Part shown: positions 1 to 8,159 of the stretch, piece after piece
Layout: the number at the start of each line of letters is the position of its first letter
Position numbering within the stretch: the first letter of the stretch is position 1
Assembly: GCA_964602595.1 (NCBI GenBank)
Contig: CAZRRO010000002.1
Coordinates: 310,001 to 374,000 of the forward strand
Length of the DNA: 64,000 nt
From: CAIWAH01 sp964602595
GTDB taxonomy: Bacteria; Verrucomicrobiota; Verrucomicrobiia; Limisphaerales; UBA9464
Direction: 5' to 3'
Notes under the pieces: model-generated
Databases searched by the model: none
The model's input: only the letters and a program-made list of their open reading frames with translations
What the model was told of the DNA's origin: nothing
Position numbers and translations under genes: made by a program

Positions 1-27
1 GGGAGGGGGATCCGCGGGACGACGGAT

Positions 28-1092
28 TCAAGGAGCTTCAACCAAGTTCCCGGCGGACGTGGCCAGGATCGACTGGGTTGAGGTGACGGCACTGCGGAGC
101 GCCCCGGAACTGGGGTAACCGGCCAAGGCCCAGGCATTGTAGGCGCTCATGTAATCTTGGACGGCCTTGTAGACGTCCTCGGTGGTGGTGGCCGTGTCCG
201 GATTCTCCGGGGCGGCGAGAAAACTGGTGGCCACGGCCTCCAATTCCGAGCCGGTCAGGGCCGCGATCGGGATGCCCGCGAACAGCTGGCCACGCCAGAT
301 GCCGGCCTCAAACGAAAACGAGGTCGCCCGGTCCACCACCTCGCGGGACTGGATCGCGCTGTCCGTCCCCACCAGACTGAGGACCGAACCTTCGATCAGA
401 AAAAAGGAGATCGGTGAACGGGTCACCTCGGCGACGGCGGACGCATCCACCGCGTAGCGCCCGGGCAGGAGGTCGACGCTGTTGAGGGTCAGGTAGTGGA
501 ACTTCGGGGTCAGGTCGACGCGCTGGAGCTTCAGGTCCACCCCCACGCCCGCCCACGACCAACTGGCCGGCTTCGATCCGTCCACCAGATTCCAAAGCTC
601 GTCGAACTCGGTTGCGGACCCGGCAAAACCGCTGGTCACCGTCACCGGGAGCGGAGCCCCCATGCTGGAAAGGATGACGTAGCGCGGGTTCACCACGTGG
701 GTGGAGCCTTCGTGCGTCTGGGCATAGGGCGGGCGGTTCGTGCCCGACGGCCCCACGCCAAAGCGCGGATCAATCAGCAGCACGCGGGATCCGCCGCGCG
801 GATTGGTGGCGACCCAACTCGGCGATTCCCCCGTTTCCGAGGCGACCGCCTCAAGCCAGCCGCCGTGGTCCGGGATCGTCCGGTGTTGCACCACATGCTG
901 CTCAAGCCCGAGGGCGATCCGGCGGAGCGATTGGGCCTCCTGCAAATGGGCGGCCCGGTCGATTTCGCCCACCATGTTGGGCGTGAGGACCAAGGCGAGC
1001 ACCGCAATGATGGACAGAACGCCGAGGATCTCGATCAGGCTGAATCCCGTCCGCCCGACGACCGGCCGGCAGCAAGCGACTGGAGCATTCAT
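28..1092 (-). CDS. Pseudopilin-like protein (prepilin N-terminal domain), last seen gene of the secretion operon
   Basis: 354 residues. The N terminus is a type IV prepilin leader: a short basic head, Gly16 as predicted cleavage site, then FSLIE with the conserved Glu at mature position 5, followed by a hydrophobic helix to about residue 45. After cleavage by prepilin peptidase it should sit in the inner membrane as a minor or pseudopilin subunit of the system encoded upstream. The globular part is paralogous to the next gene upstream (shared segments include SGTN, YAQT/YLQT, SSMGAPLP/SSLGGPLP). The start codon overlaps the stop of that gene by 4 bp, so translational coupling is likely. Only 27 bp lie downstream, so the operon may continue outside the window. 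The exact pseudopilin class (GspG, H, I, J or K) cannot be assigned. Confidence 0.85.
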   Translation of the reverse strand: MNAPVACCRPVVGRTGFSLIEILGVLSIIAVLALVLTPNMVGEIDRAAHLQEAQSLRRIALGLEQHVVQHRTIPDHGGWLEAVASETGESPSWVATNPRGGSRVLLIDPRFGVGPSGTNRPPYAQTHEGSTHVVNPRYVILSSMGAPLPVTVTSGFAGSATEFDELWNLVDGSKPASWSWAGVGVDLKLQRVDLTPKFHYLTLNSVDLLPGRYAVDASAVAEVTRSPISFFLIEGSVLSLVGTDSAIQSREVVDRATSFSFEAGIWRGQLFAGIPIAALTGSELEAVATSFLAAPENPDTATTTEDVYKAVQDYMSAYNAWALAGYPSSGALRSAVTSTQSILATSAGNLVEAP

Positions 1093-2417
1093 GGGTTCGC
1101 AAGATTGAGGGTGTAGTCGGCGAGCGCGTTCTTCGCCTCCAGGACCGCACGGTAGGATGGGTGCCGGGTGCTGGCGGTGCCGCCGCCCAACGGCCGGCCC
1201 TTCATCGCCCAGACCGCGTAGGATTTCATGAACCGGTGGCAGGCATCCGCCACGTCCCGCGAGGTGGTTCCGTAGGCGATGCCCGCAGTGCCCCGCTCGT
1301 CGTCGACTTCGCCGGAGGGATCCACCGCCCCGGTGGGACCACCGCCACCCTGGCCGGGATTGCTGGAATCAACCCCGTCCACGTTGTTGCCGTGACCGTT
1401 GTTGCTCTTGACCTTCGTGTGAACCGTGGTGGTCGTCGTGGTGGTGGCGGTCTGCGTGACCGTCGTCTCCGACTGGGTCGAGGCCGAAGCCTCGGTCACG
1501 CCCGTCGTATCGTCTGTGGGCGGATCGTCCGCCGCGGTGTTGTTGAGCGTGACGATGTTGATGAAATCATCCGTCAACTGGCCCAGGCTGGTGCTACCGG
1601 CCCCGGCACCATAGATCAGGCTGCGGCCCCAACGGCCGTTCTCGTAGACGTAGCTGGCATCCCGGGCGACGCTTTCGCGCGCCTGCAGGACGCCGCTGCC
1701 GAAATACAGGTTCACCGCCGAGGTCTCGAAGAACCAGCCCTCCACCCGTTGCCGGGGCGGGATCGAAATGCGGTTCGTGGCATCAACGCCGTAGGGGGCA
1801 CTCTCCGCCGAGTCGAGATTGTTCAGGATGACGTGGCGGAACAGGCGGCCGAAATCAATGCGCTCAATCCGCAGGTCATCGGCCACTCCCGCCCAGTTGG
1901 CCGCCACGCCGGCGGGCACCACGTTGGCCGAGGCATTCCACAGGCCGGTAAAGTCGGCCGAGCCGAGCGGGGGTAACGGGCCTCCGAGGCTGGAAACGAT
2001 GACCGCGCGGAGATGGGTCGGATGCACCGAGCCGCTCGCGGTCTGCAGGTAGGGCAGGACATTCGTGCCCGAGACGCCCAGTTGCAGCTCCGGGTCCAGC
2101 AGCAGTTGACGGTTGCTGCCCGCGCCGTTCTTCCGCACTTGTTCCTGGCTCAGCGCCAACTCCGTGGCCACCAGGGAAATCCACCCCTCCGCCTCGGGGA
2201 TAGTGCGCGTGCGGATTACGGCCGTCTCGAAGGCCCGAGCAAACGTCGCCAATTCGGTCGCCTCGCGCGCTTGGTGCGACTGGTTGATGCGGGCAAGACT
2301 GGAGTGAGTGACCACGGCGGCGATCACCGCCATCAGCGTCAAGGCGCCGATCACCTCAATGAGGGTAAAGCCCGCAGGAGGTGGAGAATCCGACCGGTGA
2401 ACGTTTGGTGTCTTCAT
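1089..2417 (-). CDS. Pseudopilin-like protein with Thr-rich linker
   Basis: 442 residues. The prepilin leader has Gly16 before FTLIE and Glu at mature position 5, then a hydrophobic helix. The body is paralogous to the following gene but carries an insertion at roughly residues 300-350 that is very rich in Thr, Ser, Asn and Gly, a low-complexity tract resembling an exposed linker. It lies 7 bp after the GspF-type gene and overlaps the next gene by 4 bp, so it belongs to the same transcript. Two large paralogous pseudopilins after the ATPase and the membrane platform suggest a tip or minor-pilin pair. Function beyond assembly in a pseudopilus is inference. Confidence 0.83.
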   Translation of the reverse strand: MKTPNVHRSDSPPPAGFTLIEVIGALTLMAVIAAVVTHSSLARINQSHQAREATELATFARAFETAVIRTRTIPEAEGWISLVATELALSQEQVRKNGAGSNRQLLLDPELQLGVSGTNVLPYLQTASGSVHPTHLRAVIVSSLGGPLPPLGSADFTGLWNASANVVPAGVAANWAGVADDLRIERIDFGRLFRHVILNNLDSAESAPYGVDATNRISIPPRQRVEGWFFETSAVNLYFGSGVLQARESVARDASYVYENGRWGRSLIYGAGAGSTSLGQLTDDFINIVTLNNTAADDPPTDDTTGVTEASASTQSETTVTQTATTTTTTTVHTKVKSNNGHGNNVDGVDSSNPGQGGGGPTGAVDPSGEVDDERGTAGIAYGTTSRDVADACHRFMKSYAVWAMKGRPLGGGTASTRHPSYRAVLEAKNALADYTLNLANP

Positions 2418-2424
2418 AGCTAGG

Positions 2425-3645
2425 TCAACGCATGCTCTGCATCAGCGAAAGGATGGGCATGAAGATCGCCAGCGCGACGAAGCCGACGATGCCGACGAGG
2501 GTCAGGATCAGCGCCGGTTCCATGACGCTGAAGATCTTCTTAATCCGGCGGGGAATGATCGTGTTGTAATACTCGGCGACGTTGTCGAGCGCCCCGTCGA
2601 GGTTGCCGGTCTTCTCGCCCATGACCGTCATCCGGATCAGCAGGGACGAGAAATTGGGGTGCCGGCGCAGCGCCTCGCTTAGGGTAGATCCTTCCTCGAT
2701 GCTGTGCTGCACGTCGCGCAGGTCGCGTGCGACCACCGGACTGCCGGCCAGGTCCTCGCAGAGTTTCAGTCCCTGCAGGAGGGCGACGCCGGCGCGGTAA
2801 AGGACGGACAGGCTGCGGGCGAACCGGGACATGGCCAGCATGTGGTTCAGCGGGCCGAACAGCGGCAGCTTGAACTTCGCCTGGTCCACCCAGATCGCGA
2901 ACCGGTGCGACCACTTGGTGCCGAGGGTGATGGCGAGGGGAATCCCGACGAAGCCCAGCAGCCAGATCCACCAGGTCGCCTTCGCAAAGTCGGACGCCGC
3001 GAAAACGATCTTCGTCGGCAGCGGCAATTCCACGCGCACGGCGGTGAGCAGCGTGACGAAGCGCGGCACCACGAAGGTGAACAGGATCAGCACGAAGAGG
3101 ATGACCATCATCAGCACGACCGCCGGGTAGATCGTGGCCTGGCGCACGTCGGAGATGACCTGTTCCTGCCACTCGAGGTAGCGCTTCAGCTCATTGAGCG
3201 ATTCCGGCAGTGAGCCGCTTTCCTCACCGGCCCGGATGAGGCTGGTGAACTGCGAGCCGAACAGGCCGGGATATTTCTCCATCGCCTCCGCCAGCTTCTG
3301 GCCGGCCTCGACCTGGTTCTTCAGGTCCGTGATGACCTCGCGGAAGACCGGGTTGTCGCAATCCTGTCCGGCGATTTCCAAGGCCTGCACCAGCGGGATG
3401 CCAACCTTGGCCATGAAGCTCATGAGCGTGCAGAAGTTGATCAGCTGCCGGCGTTTGGTGCCGCCGTTGAGGCGGGCGGACCGGAGCGTGCGCCTCGAGT
3501 CGGACGTCTTGTCGGCCTCGGCCTTGAGCAGCCACACGCCCATCGTCTGCAGGCGCTGCTCCAGCGACACTGCGTTGTCGGCGGCCAGGGTGCCGGTGAC
3601 GGAACGGCCGTGGTGGTCGATGCCGGTGTAGATGAAATTGGTCAT
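2425..3645 (-). CDS. gspF: Type II secretion / type IV pilus inner-membrane platform protein (GspF/PilC family)
   Basis: 406 residues from the ATG at 3645. An upstream GTG at 3672 would overlap the ATPase gene and adds no conserved sequence. The protein has the two GspF repeats typical of the family: a soluble N-terminal part, a helical bundle, a hydrophobic segment near residues 160-185 (VVLMMVILFVLILF), a second near 205-225, and a C-terminal one (LILTLVGIVGFVALAIF). Length matches the usual 400-410. It should form the membrane platform on which the ATPase acts. It lies 11 bp downstream of the ATPase gene and 7 bp before a pseudopilin gene, the standard E-F-pilin order. Confidence 0.93.
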   Translation of the reverse strand: MTNFIYTGIDHHGRSVTGTLAADNAVSLEQRLQTMGVWLLKAEADKTSDSRRTLRSARLNGGTKRRQLINFCTLMSFMAKVGIPLVQALEIAGQDCDNPVFREVITDLKNQVEAGQKLAEAMEKYPGLFGSQFTSLIRAGEESGSLPESLNELKRYLEWQEQVISDVRQATIYPAVVLMMVILFVLILFTFVVPRFVTLLTAVRVELPLPTKIVFAASDFAKATWWIWLLGFVGIPLAITLGTKWSHRFAIWVDQAKFKLPLFGPLNHMLAMSRFARSLSVLYRAGVALLQGLKLCEDLAGSPVVARDLRDVQHSIEEGSTLSEALRRHPNFSSLLIRMTVMGEKTGNLDGALDNVAEYYNTIIPRRIKKIFSVMEPALILTLVGIVGFVALAIFMPILSLMQSMR

Positions 3646-3656
3646 GGCGGTCGGGG

Positions 3657-5375
3657 TTATTCGGAGCGGCACACGCGGAGGACTTCCTCGATCGTCGAGG
3701 TGCCCTGCGTCGCGAGCCGCAGGCCGTCGTCGAACATCGTCTTCATGCCCCGCTGCTTCGCCAGTTCGACGAAGGTCGAGGCACCGGCCCGCTTGATGAT
3801 GGGCTGGTGGAAGCTCTCATCGAGCATCATGAGCTCGAAGATGCCGTGCCGGCCCTTGTAGCCGGTGCCCGAGCAGACGGGGCAACCGCCGGGACGCCAC
3901 AGCGTCCGGGGCAGGTCCGCCGGCAACGCCACCTCGTAGTGGGCCAGTTCGGCGTCCACATCCTCCACGGGCTTGCGGCAGCGGTCGCACAGGCGCCGGA
4001 CCAAGCGCTGGGCCAGCACGCCCACGAGGGCGCCGGGCAGCAGGAAGGGCTCGACGCCCATGTCCAGCAGGCGGGGGATGGCGCTCGGGGCGTCGTTCGT
4101 GTGCAGCGTGGTGAACACGAGATGCCCGGTGAGGGCCGCGCGGATCATCAGCGTCGCGGTCTCGGTGTCCCGCGTCTCGCCGACGAGGATCACGTCGGGA
4201 TCTTGGCGCAGCAGGGCCCGCAGACCGGCGCTGAACGTGAGGCCGACGTCGTCCTTGATCTGCGTCTGGCGCATGCCCGGACGACGGAGTTCAACGGGGT
4301 CTTCGAGCGTGAAAACGCTGAGTTCGGTGGTGCTGAGCTCGTTCAGCACCGAGTAAAGGGTCGTGGTCTTCCCGGAACCGGTCGGGCCGGTGACGATCAC
4401 CACACCGTAGGGCGAATCGATCGCCTTGCGGAGCTGCTTCTCGGTGTCCGGCGCCAAGCCGATCGACGATAGACTGTGGACGTGCGTGCCGGCGTCCAGG
4501 ATGCGGCACACCACGCTCTCGCCGTAGCTCGTCGGCAGGGTGGACACGCGCAGGTTGATCTGTCGGCGCTTCACGGTGACCGACGCCCGGCCATCTTGGG
4601 GGACGCGGTTCTCCGCCACGTCCATGTCGGCGAGGATCTTCATGCGCGCGATCACGGCGGACTGGAGCGTCTTCGGGATCAGCACGTCGGGCCGCAGCAC
4701 GCCGTCCACGCGCACGCGGATGCGCATGACCTTTTCCTCGGGCTCGAAATGGATGTCGCTCGCGCCGCAGGTCACCGCCCGGGTGATGATCTGGCTGACG
4801 AGGTTGATGATCGGCGAATCCTCGGCCGAGGCGGCATTCTGCGCGGCGGCGGCGGCCGTGGCGGCCGTGATCACCTTCTCCTCGGATTCCTTCTTCTCGA
4901 CGATGCGGTCGATCGAGTCCTCGATGCGTTCGCCGGAGGATTCGAGCTGGTCGAGGAAGTTGAGGATGTCGCGCTCGGAGGCGCTGACGACGTCCAGCTC
5001 GCACCCGGTGATCCGGCGGATGGTGTCGATCGCGACGATGTCGAACGGATCGGCCATCGCCACCGTCAGCGAGCCTTCGCGGCGCGAGAACGGCAGGGCC
5101 AGGTGCCGGCGGGCGACGTCCGCCGGGATCATCCGGAAGGCTTCCCGGTCGAACGAGACCGAATTGAGGTCCACGACCCCGACGTGGGCCTCGGAAGCCA
5201 CAACGCGGGAAACGGTCTCCGGGGTGGCGAAGCCGAGGTCCACCAGCACCTTGCGCATGGCGTCGCCCCGGCGGCGTTGTTCCCGGCGGGCCAGCTCGAG
5301 CTGGCTCTCGGAAATCGCACCCATCTGGAGCAGTCGATCCTCGACTGTCAGAGGTTTGGCAAAGGCGGCCGTCAT
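3657..5375 (-). CDS. gspE: Type II secretion / type IV pilus assembly ATPase (GspE/PilB family)
   Basis: 572 residues from the ATG at 5375. The open frame extends further upstream, but that extension has no conserved sequence. The N-terminal MshEN-like domain spans about residues 1-150. A low-complexity Ala-rich linker lies near 165-185. The ATPase domain has Walker A GPTGSGKTTT at about 330-339, an Asp box near EDPVE, a Walker B region around LVGETRD near 397-403, and the His box LHTND. A tetracysteine zinc site (C463, C466, C498, C501) is typical of GspE and PilB. It is a cytoplasmic hexameric motor powering pseudopilus assembly. It is flanked by pilin and GspF genes in one minus-strand operon. 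Confidence 0.94.
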   Translation of the reverse strand: MTAAFAKPLTVEDRLLQMGAISESQLELARREQRRRGDAMRKVLVDLGFATPETVSRVVASEAHVGVVDLNSVSFDREAFRMIPADVARRHLALPFSRREGSLTVAMADPFDIVAIDTIRRITGCELDVVSASERDILNFLDQLESSGERIEDSIDRIVEKKESEEKVITAATAAAAAQNAASAEDSPIINLVSQIITRAVTCGASDIHFEPEEKVMRIRVRVDGVLRPDVLIPKTLQSAVIARMKILADMDVAENRVPQDGRASVTVKRRQINLRVSTLPTSYGESVVCRILDAGTHVHSLSSIGLAPDTEKQLRKAIDSPYGVVIVTGPTGSGKTTTLYSVLNELSTTELSVFTLEDPVELRRPGMRQTQIKDDVGLTFSAGLRALLRQDPDVILVGETRDTETATLMIRAALTGHLVFTTLHTNDAPSAIPRLLDMGVEPFLLPGALVGVLAQRLVRRLCDRCRKPVEDVDAELAHYEVALPADLPRTLWRPGGCPVCSGTGYKGRHGIFELMMLDESFHQPIIKRAGASTFVELAKQRGMKTMFDDGLRLATQGTSTIEEVLRVCRSE

Positions 5376-5439
5376 GGCTGCGGTGGTTGAGGTTGGGCTG
5401 ATTTCTCGCTGGTGGGATCGGGTTCGCCGGGCGATCGGG

Positions 5440-6081
5440 CTATTTGTGCAGCAGGTAAATCCGGACGGTGGCCAGGCCGGTGCCGCCATCGATCACGTAT
5501 TTCACGCGTCCAATCGTATCGTCACCTTCGGCCACTCCTAAAGCGGCGCCGTCGAGGAGACGGTTGATGTCCCGGGCATCCGCCGGGGAAACCTCAGTCA
5601 GCCGGCACTGTAGGACAAAATCTCCGCCCGAAGCCTCGTTTGCGAGGCTGGGACTGACGGCCGAGCCGTCGAGATCGTAGGCGTTTTCCGCGGTGGCGGG
5701 ATCTGCGGTCGACGCTTCAGCAGCCACCAGCTCGATAAAGGAATCCACTCCGAGGCGACTGGAAAACGGTTGCTCGAACAGGAGCTCCGGCACGAGCACC
5801 GCGGTGTCCCAGTGGGCCGCGTCAGCGGCGTGCGTATCCAGTTGGAGTGGCAATCCGCCCACCCGGCCCAGGCGCCCATACTTGGCGACGTAGGAAGTTC
5901 CGGCGGAGCGCACCCAGTGCAGGTTCACCACCAACCGACTGACGCTGGCCTCGCTGACCGCGGAAAGAACCCGGGGCACCAGCATGCCCGCCAACGTGGC
6001 GATGATCGCCAGCACACCGATCATCTCGATCAGCGTGAAGCCGCGCCGGGAATTTCTGGCATGGCGGGACGAGGCGTTCAT
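5440..6081 (-). CDS. Type IV pilin-like protein (second of two paralogous small pilins)
   Basis: 213 residues. The leader has Gly14 before FTLIE, Glu at mature position 5, and a hydrophobic helix containing VLAIIATLAGMLVPRV. It is a clear paralogue of the gene immediately upstream, sharing the whole N-terminal helix, the YxxKYG segment near residue 65 and the C-terminal GRVKYxI pattern. It lies 64 bp before the ATPase gene. A strong hairpin terminator sits between it and its paralogue, so expression may depend on read-through, fitting a minor pilin while the upstream copy would be the major one. That ratio is inference. Confidence 0.86.
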   Translation of the reverse strand: MNASSRHARNSRRGFTLIEMIGVLAIIATLAGMLVPRVLSAVSEASVSRLVVNLHWVRSAGTSYVAKYGRLGRVGGLPLQLDTHAADAAHWDTAVLVPELLFEQPFSSRLGVDSFIELVAAEASTADPATAENAYDLDGSAVSPSLANEASGGDFVLQCRLTEVSPADARDINRLLDGAALGVAEGDDTIGRVKYVIDGGTGLATVRIYLLHK

Positions 6082-6123
6082 GGCTCGGGACAGAAATCGT
6101 CAACGGATTCGGAGGGGGATAAA

Positions 6124-6149
6124 ACCCGGCGGTTCGGACCGCCGGGTTC
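6124..6149 (-). terminator. Rho-independent terminator or attenuator between two pilin genes
   Basis: A perfect 10-bp stem, AACCCGGCGG pairing with CCGCCGGGTT, encloses a 6-nt loop. On the minus strand the stem is followed by a short T run (TTTTAT). It lies 35 bp after the stop codon of the 209-residue pilin gene and 42 bp before the next pilin, so it would end most transcripts after the first pilin. Confidence 0.75.
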
Positions 6150-6184
6150 TTGCGAAGCAGTTCGGGCTTGGTTAGCCGTTCGGC

Positions 6185-6814
6185 TTACTTGTGGGCGACG
6201 TAGATCAACAGATCATACACGGGATCGTTGTAGCTGATCTTCACGCGACCCGCAGTGTCGCTGCCACCTGAGGCCACGGCCGCCACGGAGTTGCCGTCGA
6301 GCGCCTTGTTGATCGCGTTCGCGTCATCCAAAGCCAGGCCGGGCAGACGGATCTGCACGACCACGGCGCCGCCGCCGGCCTCATTGGTCGCGGTATCCGC
6401 GTTGAAGTCATAACCGGCGTTGGTCGCCGTTACGGCTGTCGCCGCTGAGACTGCGGCCACGACTTCGACGGCCGTCGTAGCCTCGGTGCCCATCTTCGCC
6501 TCAAACGGCTTGTCGAGGAATCCCTCGGACACCAGGACCGACTGGTCCCAGTTGGTCGCGGTCGCAGTGGCCAGGGTCAGGGTGGCGCCACTGGCGCCGG
6601 CAAACTTGCCATACTTGCCGAAGTAGAGCATCGCGGCGGACTTGACGCCGTTGACGCTCATCACGGTCGAGTTGATCCGGGAATCGTTGATCGCCGAGAA
6701 GACGCGGGGAACCAGCATGCCGGCGAGGACGGCGATGATGGCGAGCACGCCGATCATTTCGATCAGGGTGAATCCGCGTTGGCGACGGGCTTGGTTGTTA
6801 CGGGTGATGTTCAT
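6185..6814 (-). CDS. Type IV pilin-like protein, probable major subunit
   Basis: 209 residues. Basic leader, cleavage after Gly14, then FTLIEMIG with the conserved Glu and a hydrophobic helix to about residue 40. The mature region is small and rich in Ala, Thr and Val, which suits an abundant structural subunit. It is first in the minus-strand secretion/pilus operon, followed by a strong terminator hairpin, then its paralogue, the ATPase, the platform protein and two pseudopilins. A long non-coding leader lies upstream. It could be the GspG-type major pseudopilin or a true pilin. No calcium site or disulfide loop could be confirmed. Confidence 0.87.
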   Translation of the reverse strand: MNITRNNQARRQRGFTLIEMIGVLAIIAVLAGMLVPRVFSAINDSRINSTVMSVNGVKSAAMLYFGKYGKFAGASGATLTLATATATNWDQSVLVSEGFLDKPFEAKMGTEATTAVEVVAAVSAATAVTATNAGYDFNADTATNEAGGGAVVVQIRLPGLALDDANAINKALDGNSVAAVASGGSDTAGRVKISYNDPVYDLLIYVAHK

Positions 6815-7269
6815 TTTATGTTCGGTGCTAGTGGGTGTGCGTTGTCAGGCTGTCACTGTCCCCCCGCTGCTCAGGAGAACCAGGCCGACAGCCGGCAAAG
6901 GACTGTCGGATTTCGTCTTCCGGCCGCGGCATGAGTCCCCGCGCGAACCCAGCCTATCTCGGTCCGCGGGCAACAGGGGCCATGCACCGCTCCGACCTTC
7001 CCTGGTGGAGCTTTGCGTTAACAGCTTACGGAGGCGCACTCGCGCCCCGCGCCGCACTGCAGACGACAACCAGCAGCAAGCGGCCGGCCCTTCCTTGGGT
7101 CCGGTCGGCACGATCTTAACATCGCGGTGCGGTGTCATGGCGAGCAGACCATTCCCACGTCACCGCCTCCGCGATACTTCCCGAATGCCGTATTTTGGCC
7201 TCAGGTGCTTCCGGTAGGCACCCTAGGGTGAATCCCCTACCTCTCCGGCGCGGATACCGCGGCGACGCC
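6815..7269. other. 455-bp non-coding stretch upstream of the pilin operon
   Basis: This lies between the pilin start codon and the stop of the PxpA-like gene, both on the minus strand. Open frames here are short and lack recognisable domains. It presumably contains the operon promoter and leader. No convincing sigma-70 or sigma-54 (TGGCAC-N5-TTGC) element was seen. Confidence 0.6.
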
Positions 7270-8019
7270 TCAGCCCGCGGGCCGCGGGCAGTGCTTGCCG
7301 GAATGGCCCGCAGCCATTTCCTGGCGGATGGCCCCGAGCAAACGCAGGGCGTCCGGCGTGTCGCCGTGGACGCACAGGGTTCGCGGCGCCAGGCTGACCC
7401 AGCCGCCCGAGACCGTGGCCCAGCCGCCGCGCTCCAGCAGGCTCCGCAGGCGGGCACGGACCTGCCCGGGCGAGGCCAGCAACGCGCCCGCCTCCGAACG
7501 CGGAACCAAGGATCCGTCATCCTGGTAGCCGCGATCGAGGAAGGCCTCCTCCCACACGGGCAGCCCCCGGTTTCGTCCCAGCGGCGCCAGCCGTCCGCCC
7601 GCCAACGCGTAAATGGTCAGGCCCGTGAACTCGCGGCTCACCGTCTCGACATAACACCGCCCGAGCGCAGGCTCCCGCTCCACGGCGTGATACAAGGCAC
7701 CGTGCAGCTTCACGTGGTGCAACCGCACCCCGTGTTGCTCCGTGCAGCGCAGCAGATCCCCCACTTGCGCCCGCAGCAACCGGCGCAACTCGGCCGGCGT
7801 CAGGCGCACCTCCCCACGCCCGAAGGCGCCCGCCACGCCCGGGTGGGCGCCGACCTTGACCCCCATCGCCTTCGCCTGCCGGACGCAGCGCTCCATCGTC
7901 GCGACGTCCCCGGCGTGAACGCCACACGCCACATTCACACTGGTCACCCGGCGCATCAGCGCCCGCGTGCGCACCGGGGGTTCGCCTTCGCCGAGGTCGC
8001 AGTTGAGGTCGAGTTGCAT
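7270..8019 (-). CDS. pxpA: LamB/YcsF family protein, 5-oxoprolinase subunit A-like
   Basis: 249 residues from the ATG at 8019. Family motifs run in order: LDLNCDLGE at the start, NVACGVHAGD near residue 36, VGAHPGVAGAFGR near 60, VKLHGALYH near 105, and CVHGDTP near the C terminus. These are the conserved metal and substrate residues of PxpA, which with PxpB and PxpC hydrolyses 5-oxoproline to glutamate using ATP. Length matches the usual 245-255. No PxpB or PxpC gene is in the window, so the partners must be elsewhere or the role has shifted. It stands alone, between the pilin operon and a divergent secreted protein. Confidence 0.88.
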   Translation of the reverse strand: MQLDLNCDLGEGEPPVRTRALMRRVTSVNVACGVHAGDVATMERCVRQAKAMGVKVGAHPGVAGAFGRGEVRLTPAELRRLLRAQVGDLLRCTEQHGVRLHHVKLHGALYHAVEREPALGRCYVETVSREFTGLTIYALAGGRLAPLGRNRGLPVWEEAFLDRGYQDDGSLVPRSEAGALLASPGQVRARLRSLLERGGWATVSGGWVSLAPRTLCVHGDTPDALRLLGAIRQEMAAGHSGKHCPRPAG

Positions 8020-8159
8020 GGCCGGAGCTAAGCGCAAAACCAGCCGCCGGCGAAGTCACGAACCGGCCGATCCGGTTCGTCCGGGGACGAGGCGCGGCGG
8101 AAAACAGGGTGGATTCCCGCCCACCAACGGTGCTACGTCGTCACCGAACCGACGCCTTC

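Noticed and set aside
6845..7138. Open frames between the pilin operon and the PxpA-like gene
   Set aside because: They have no conserved domains, overlap on both strands and have residue composition typical of GC-rich non-coding frames.
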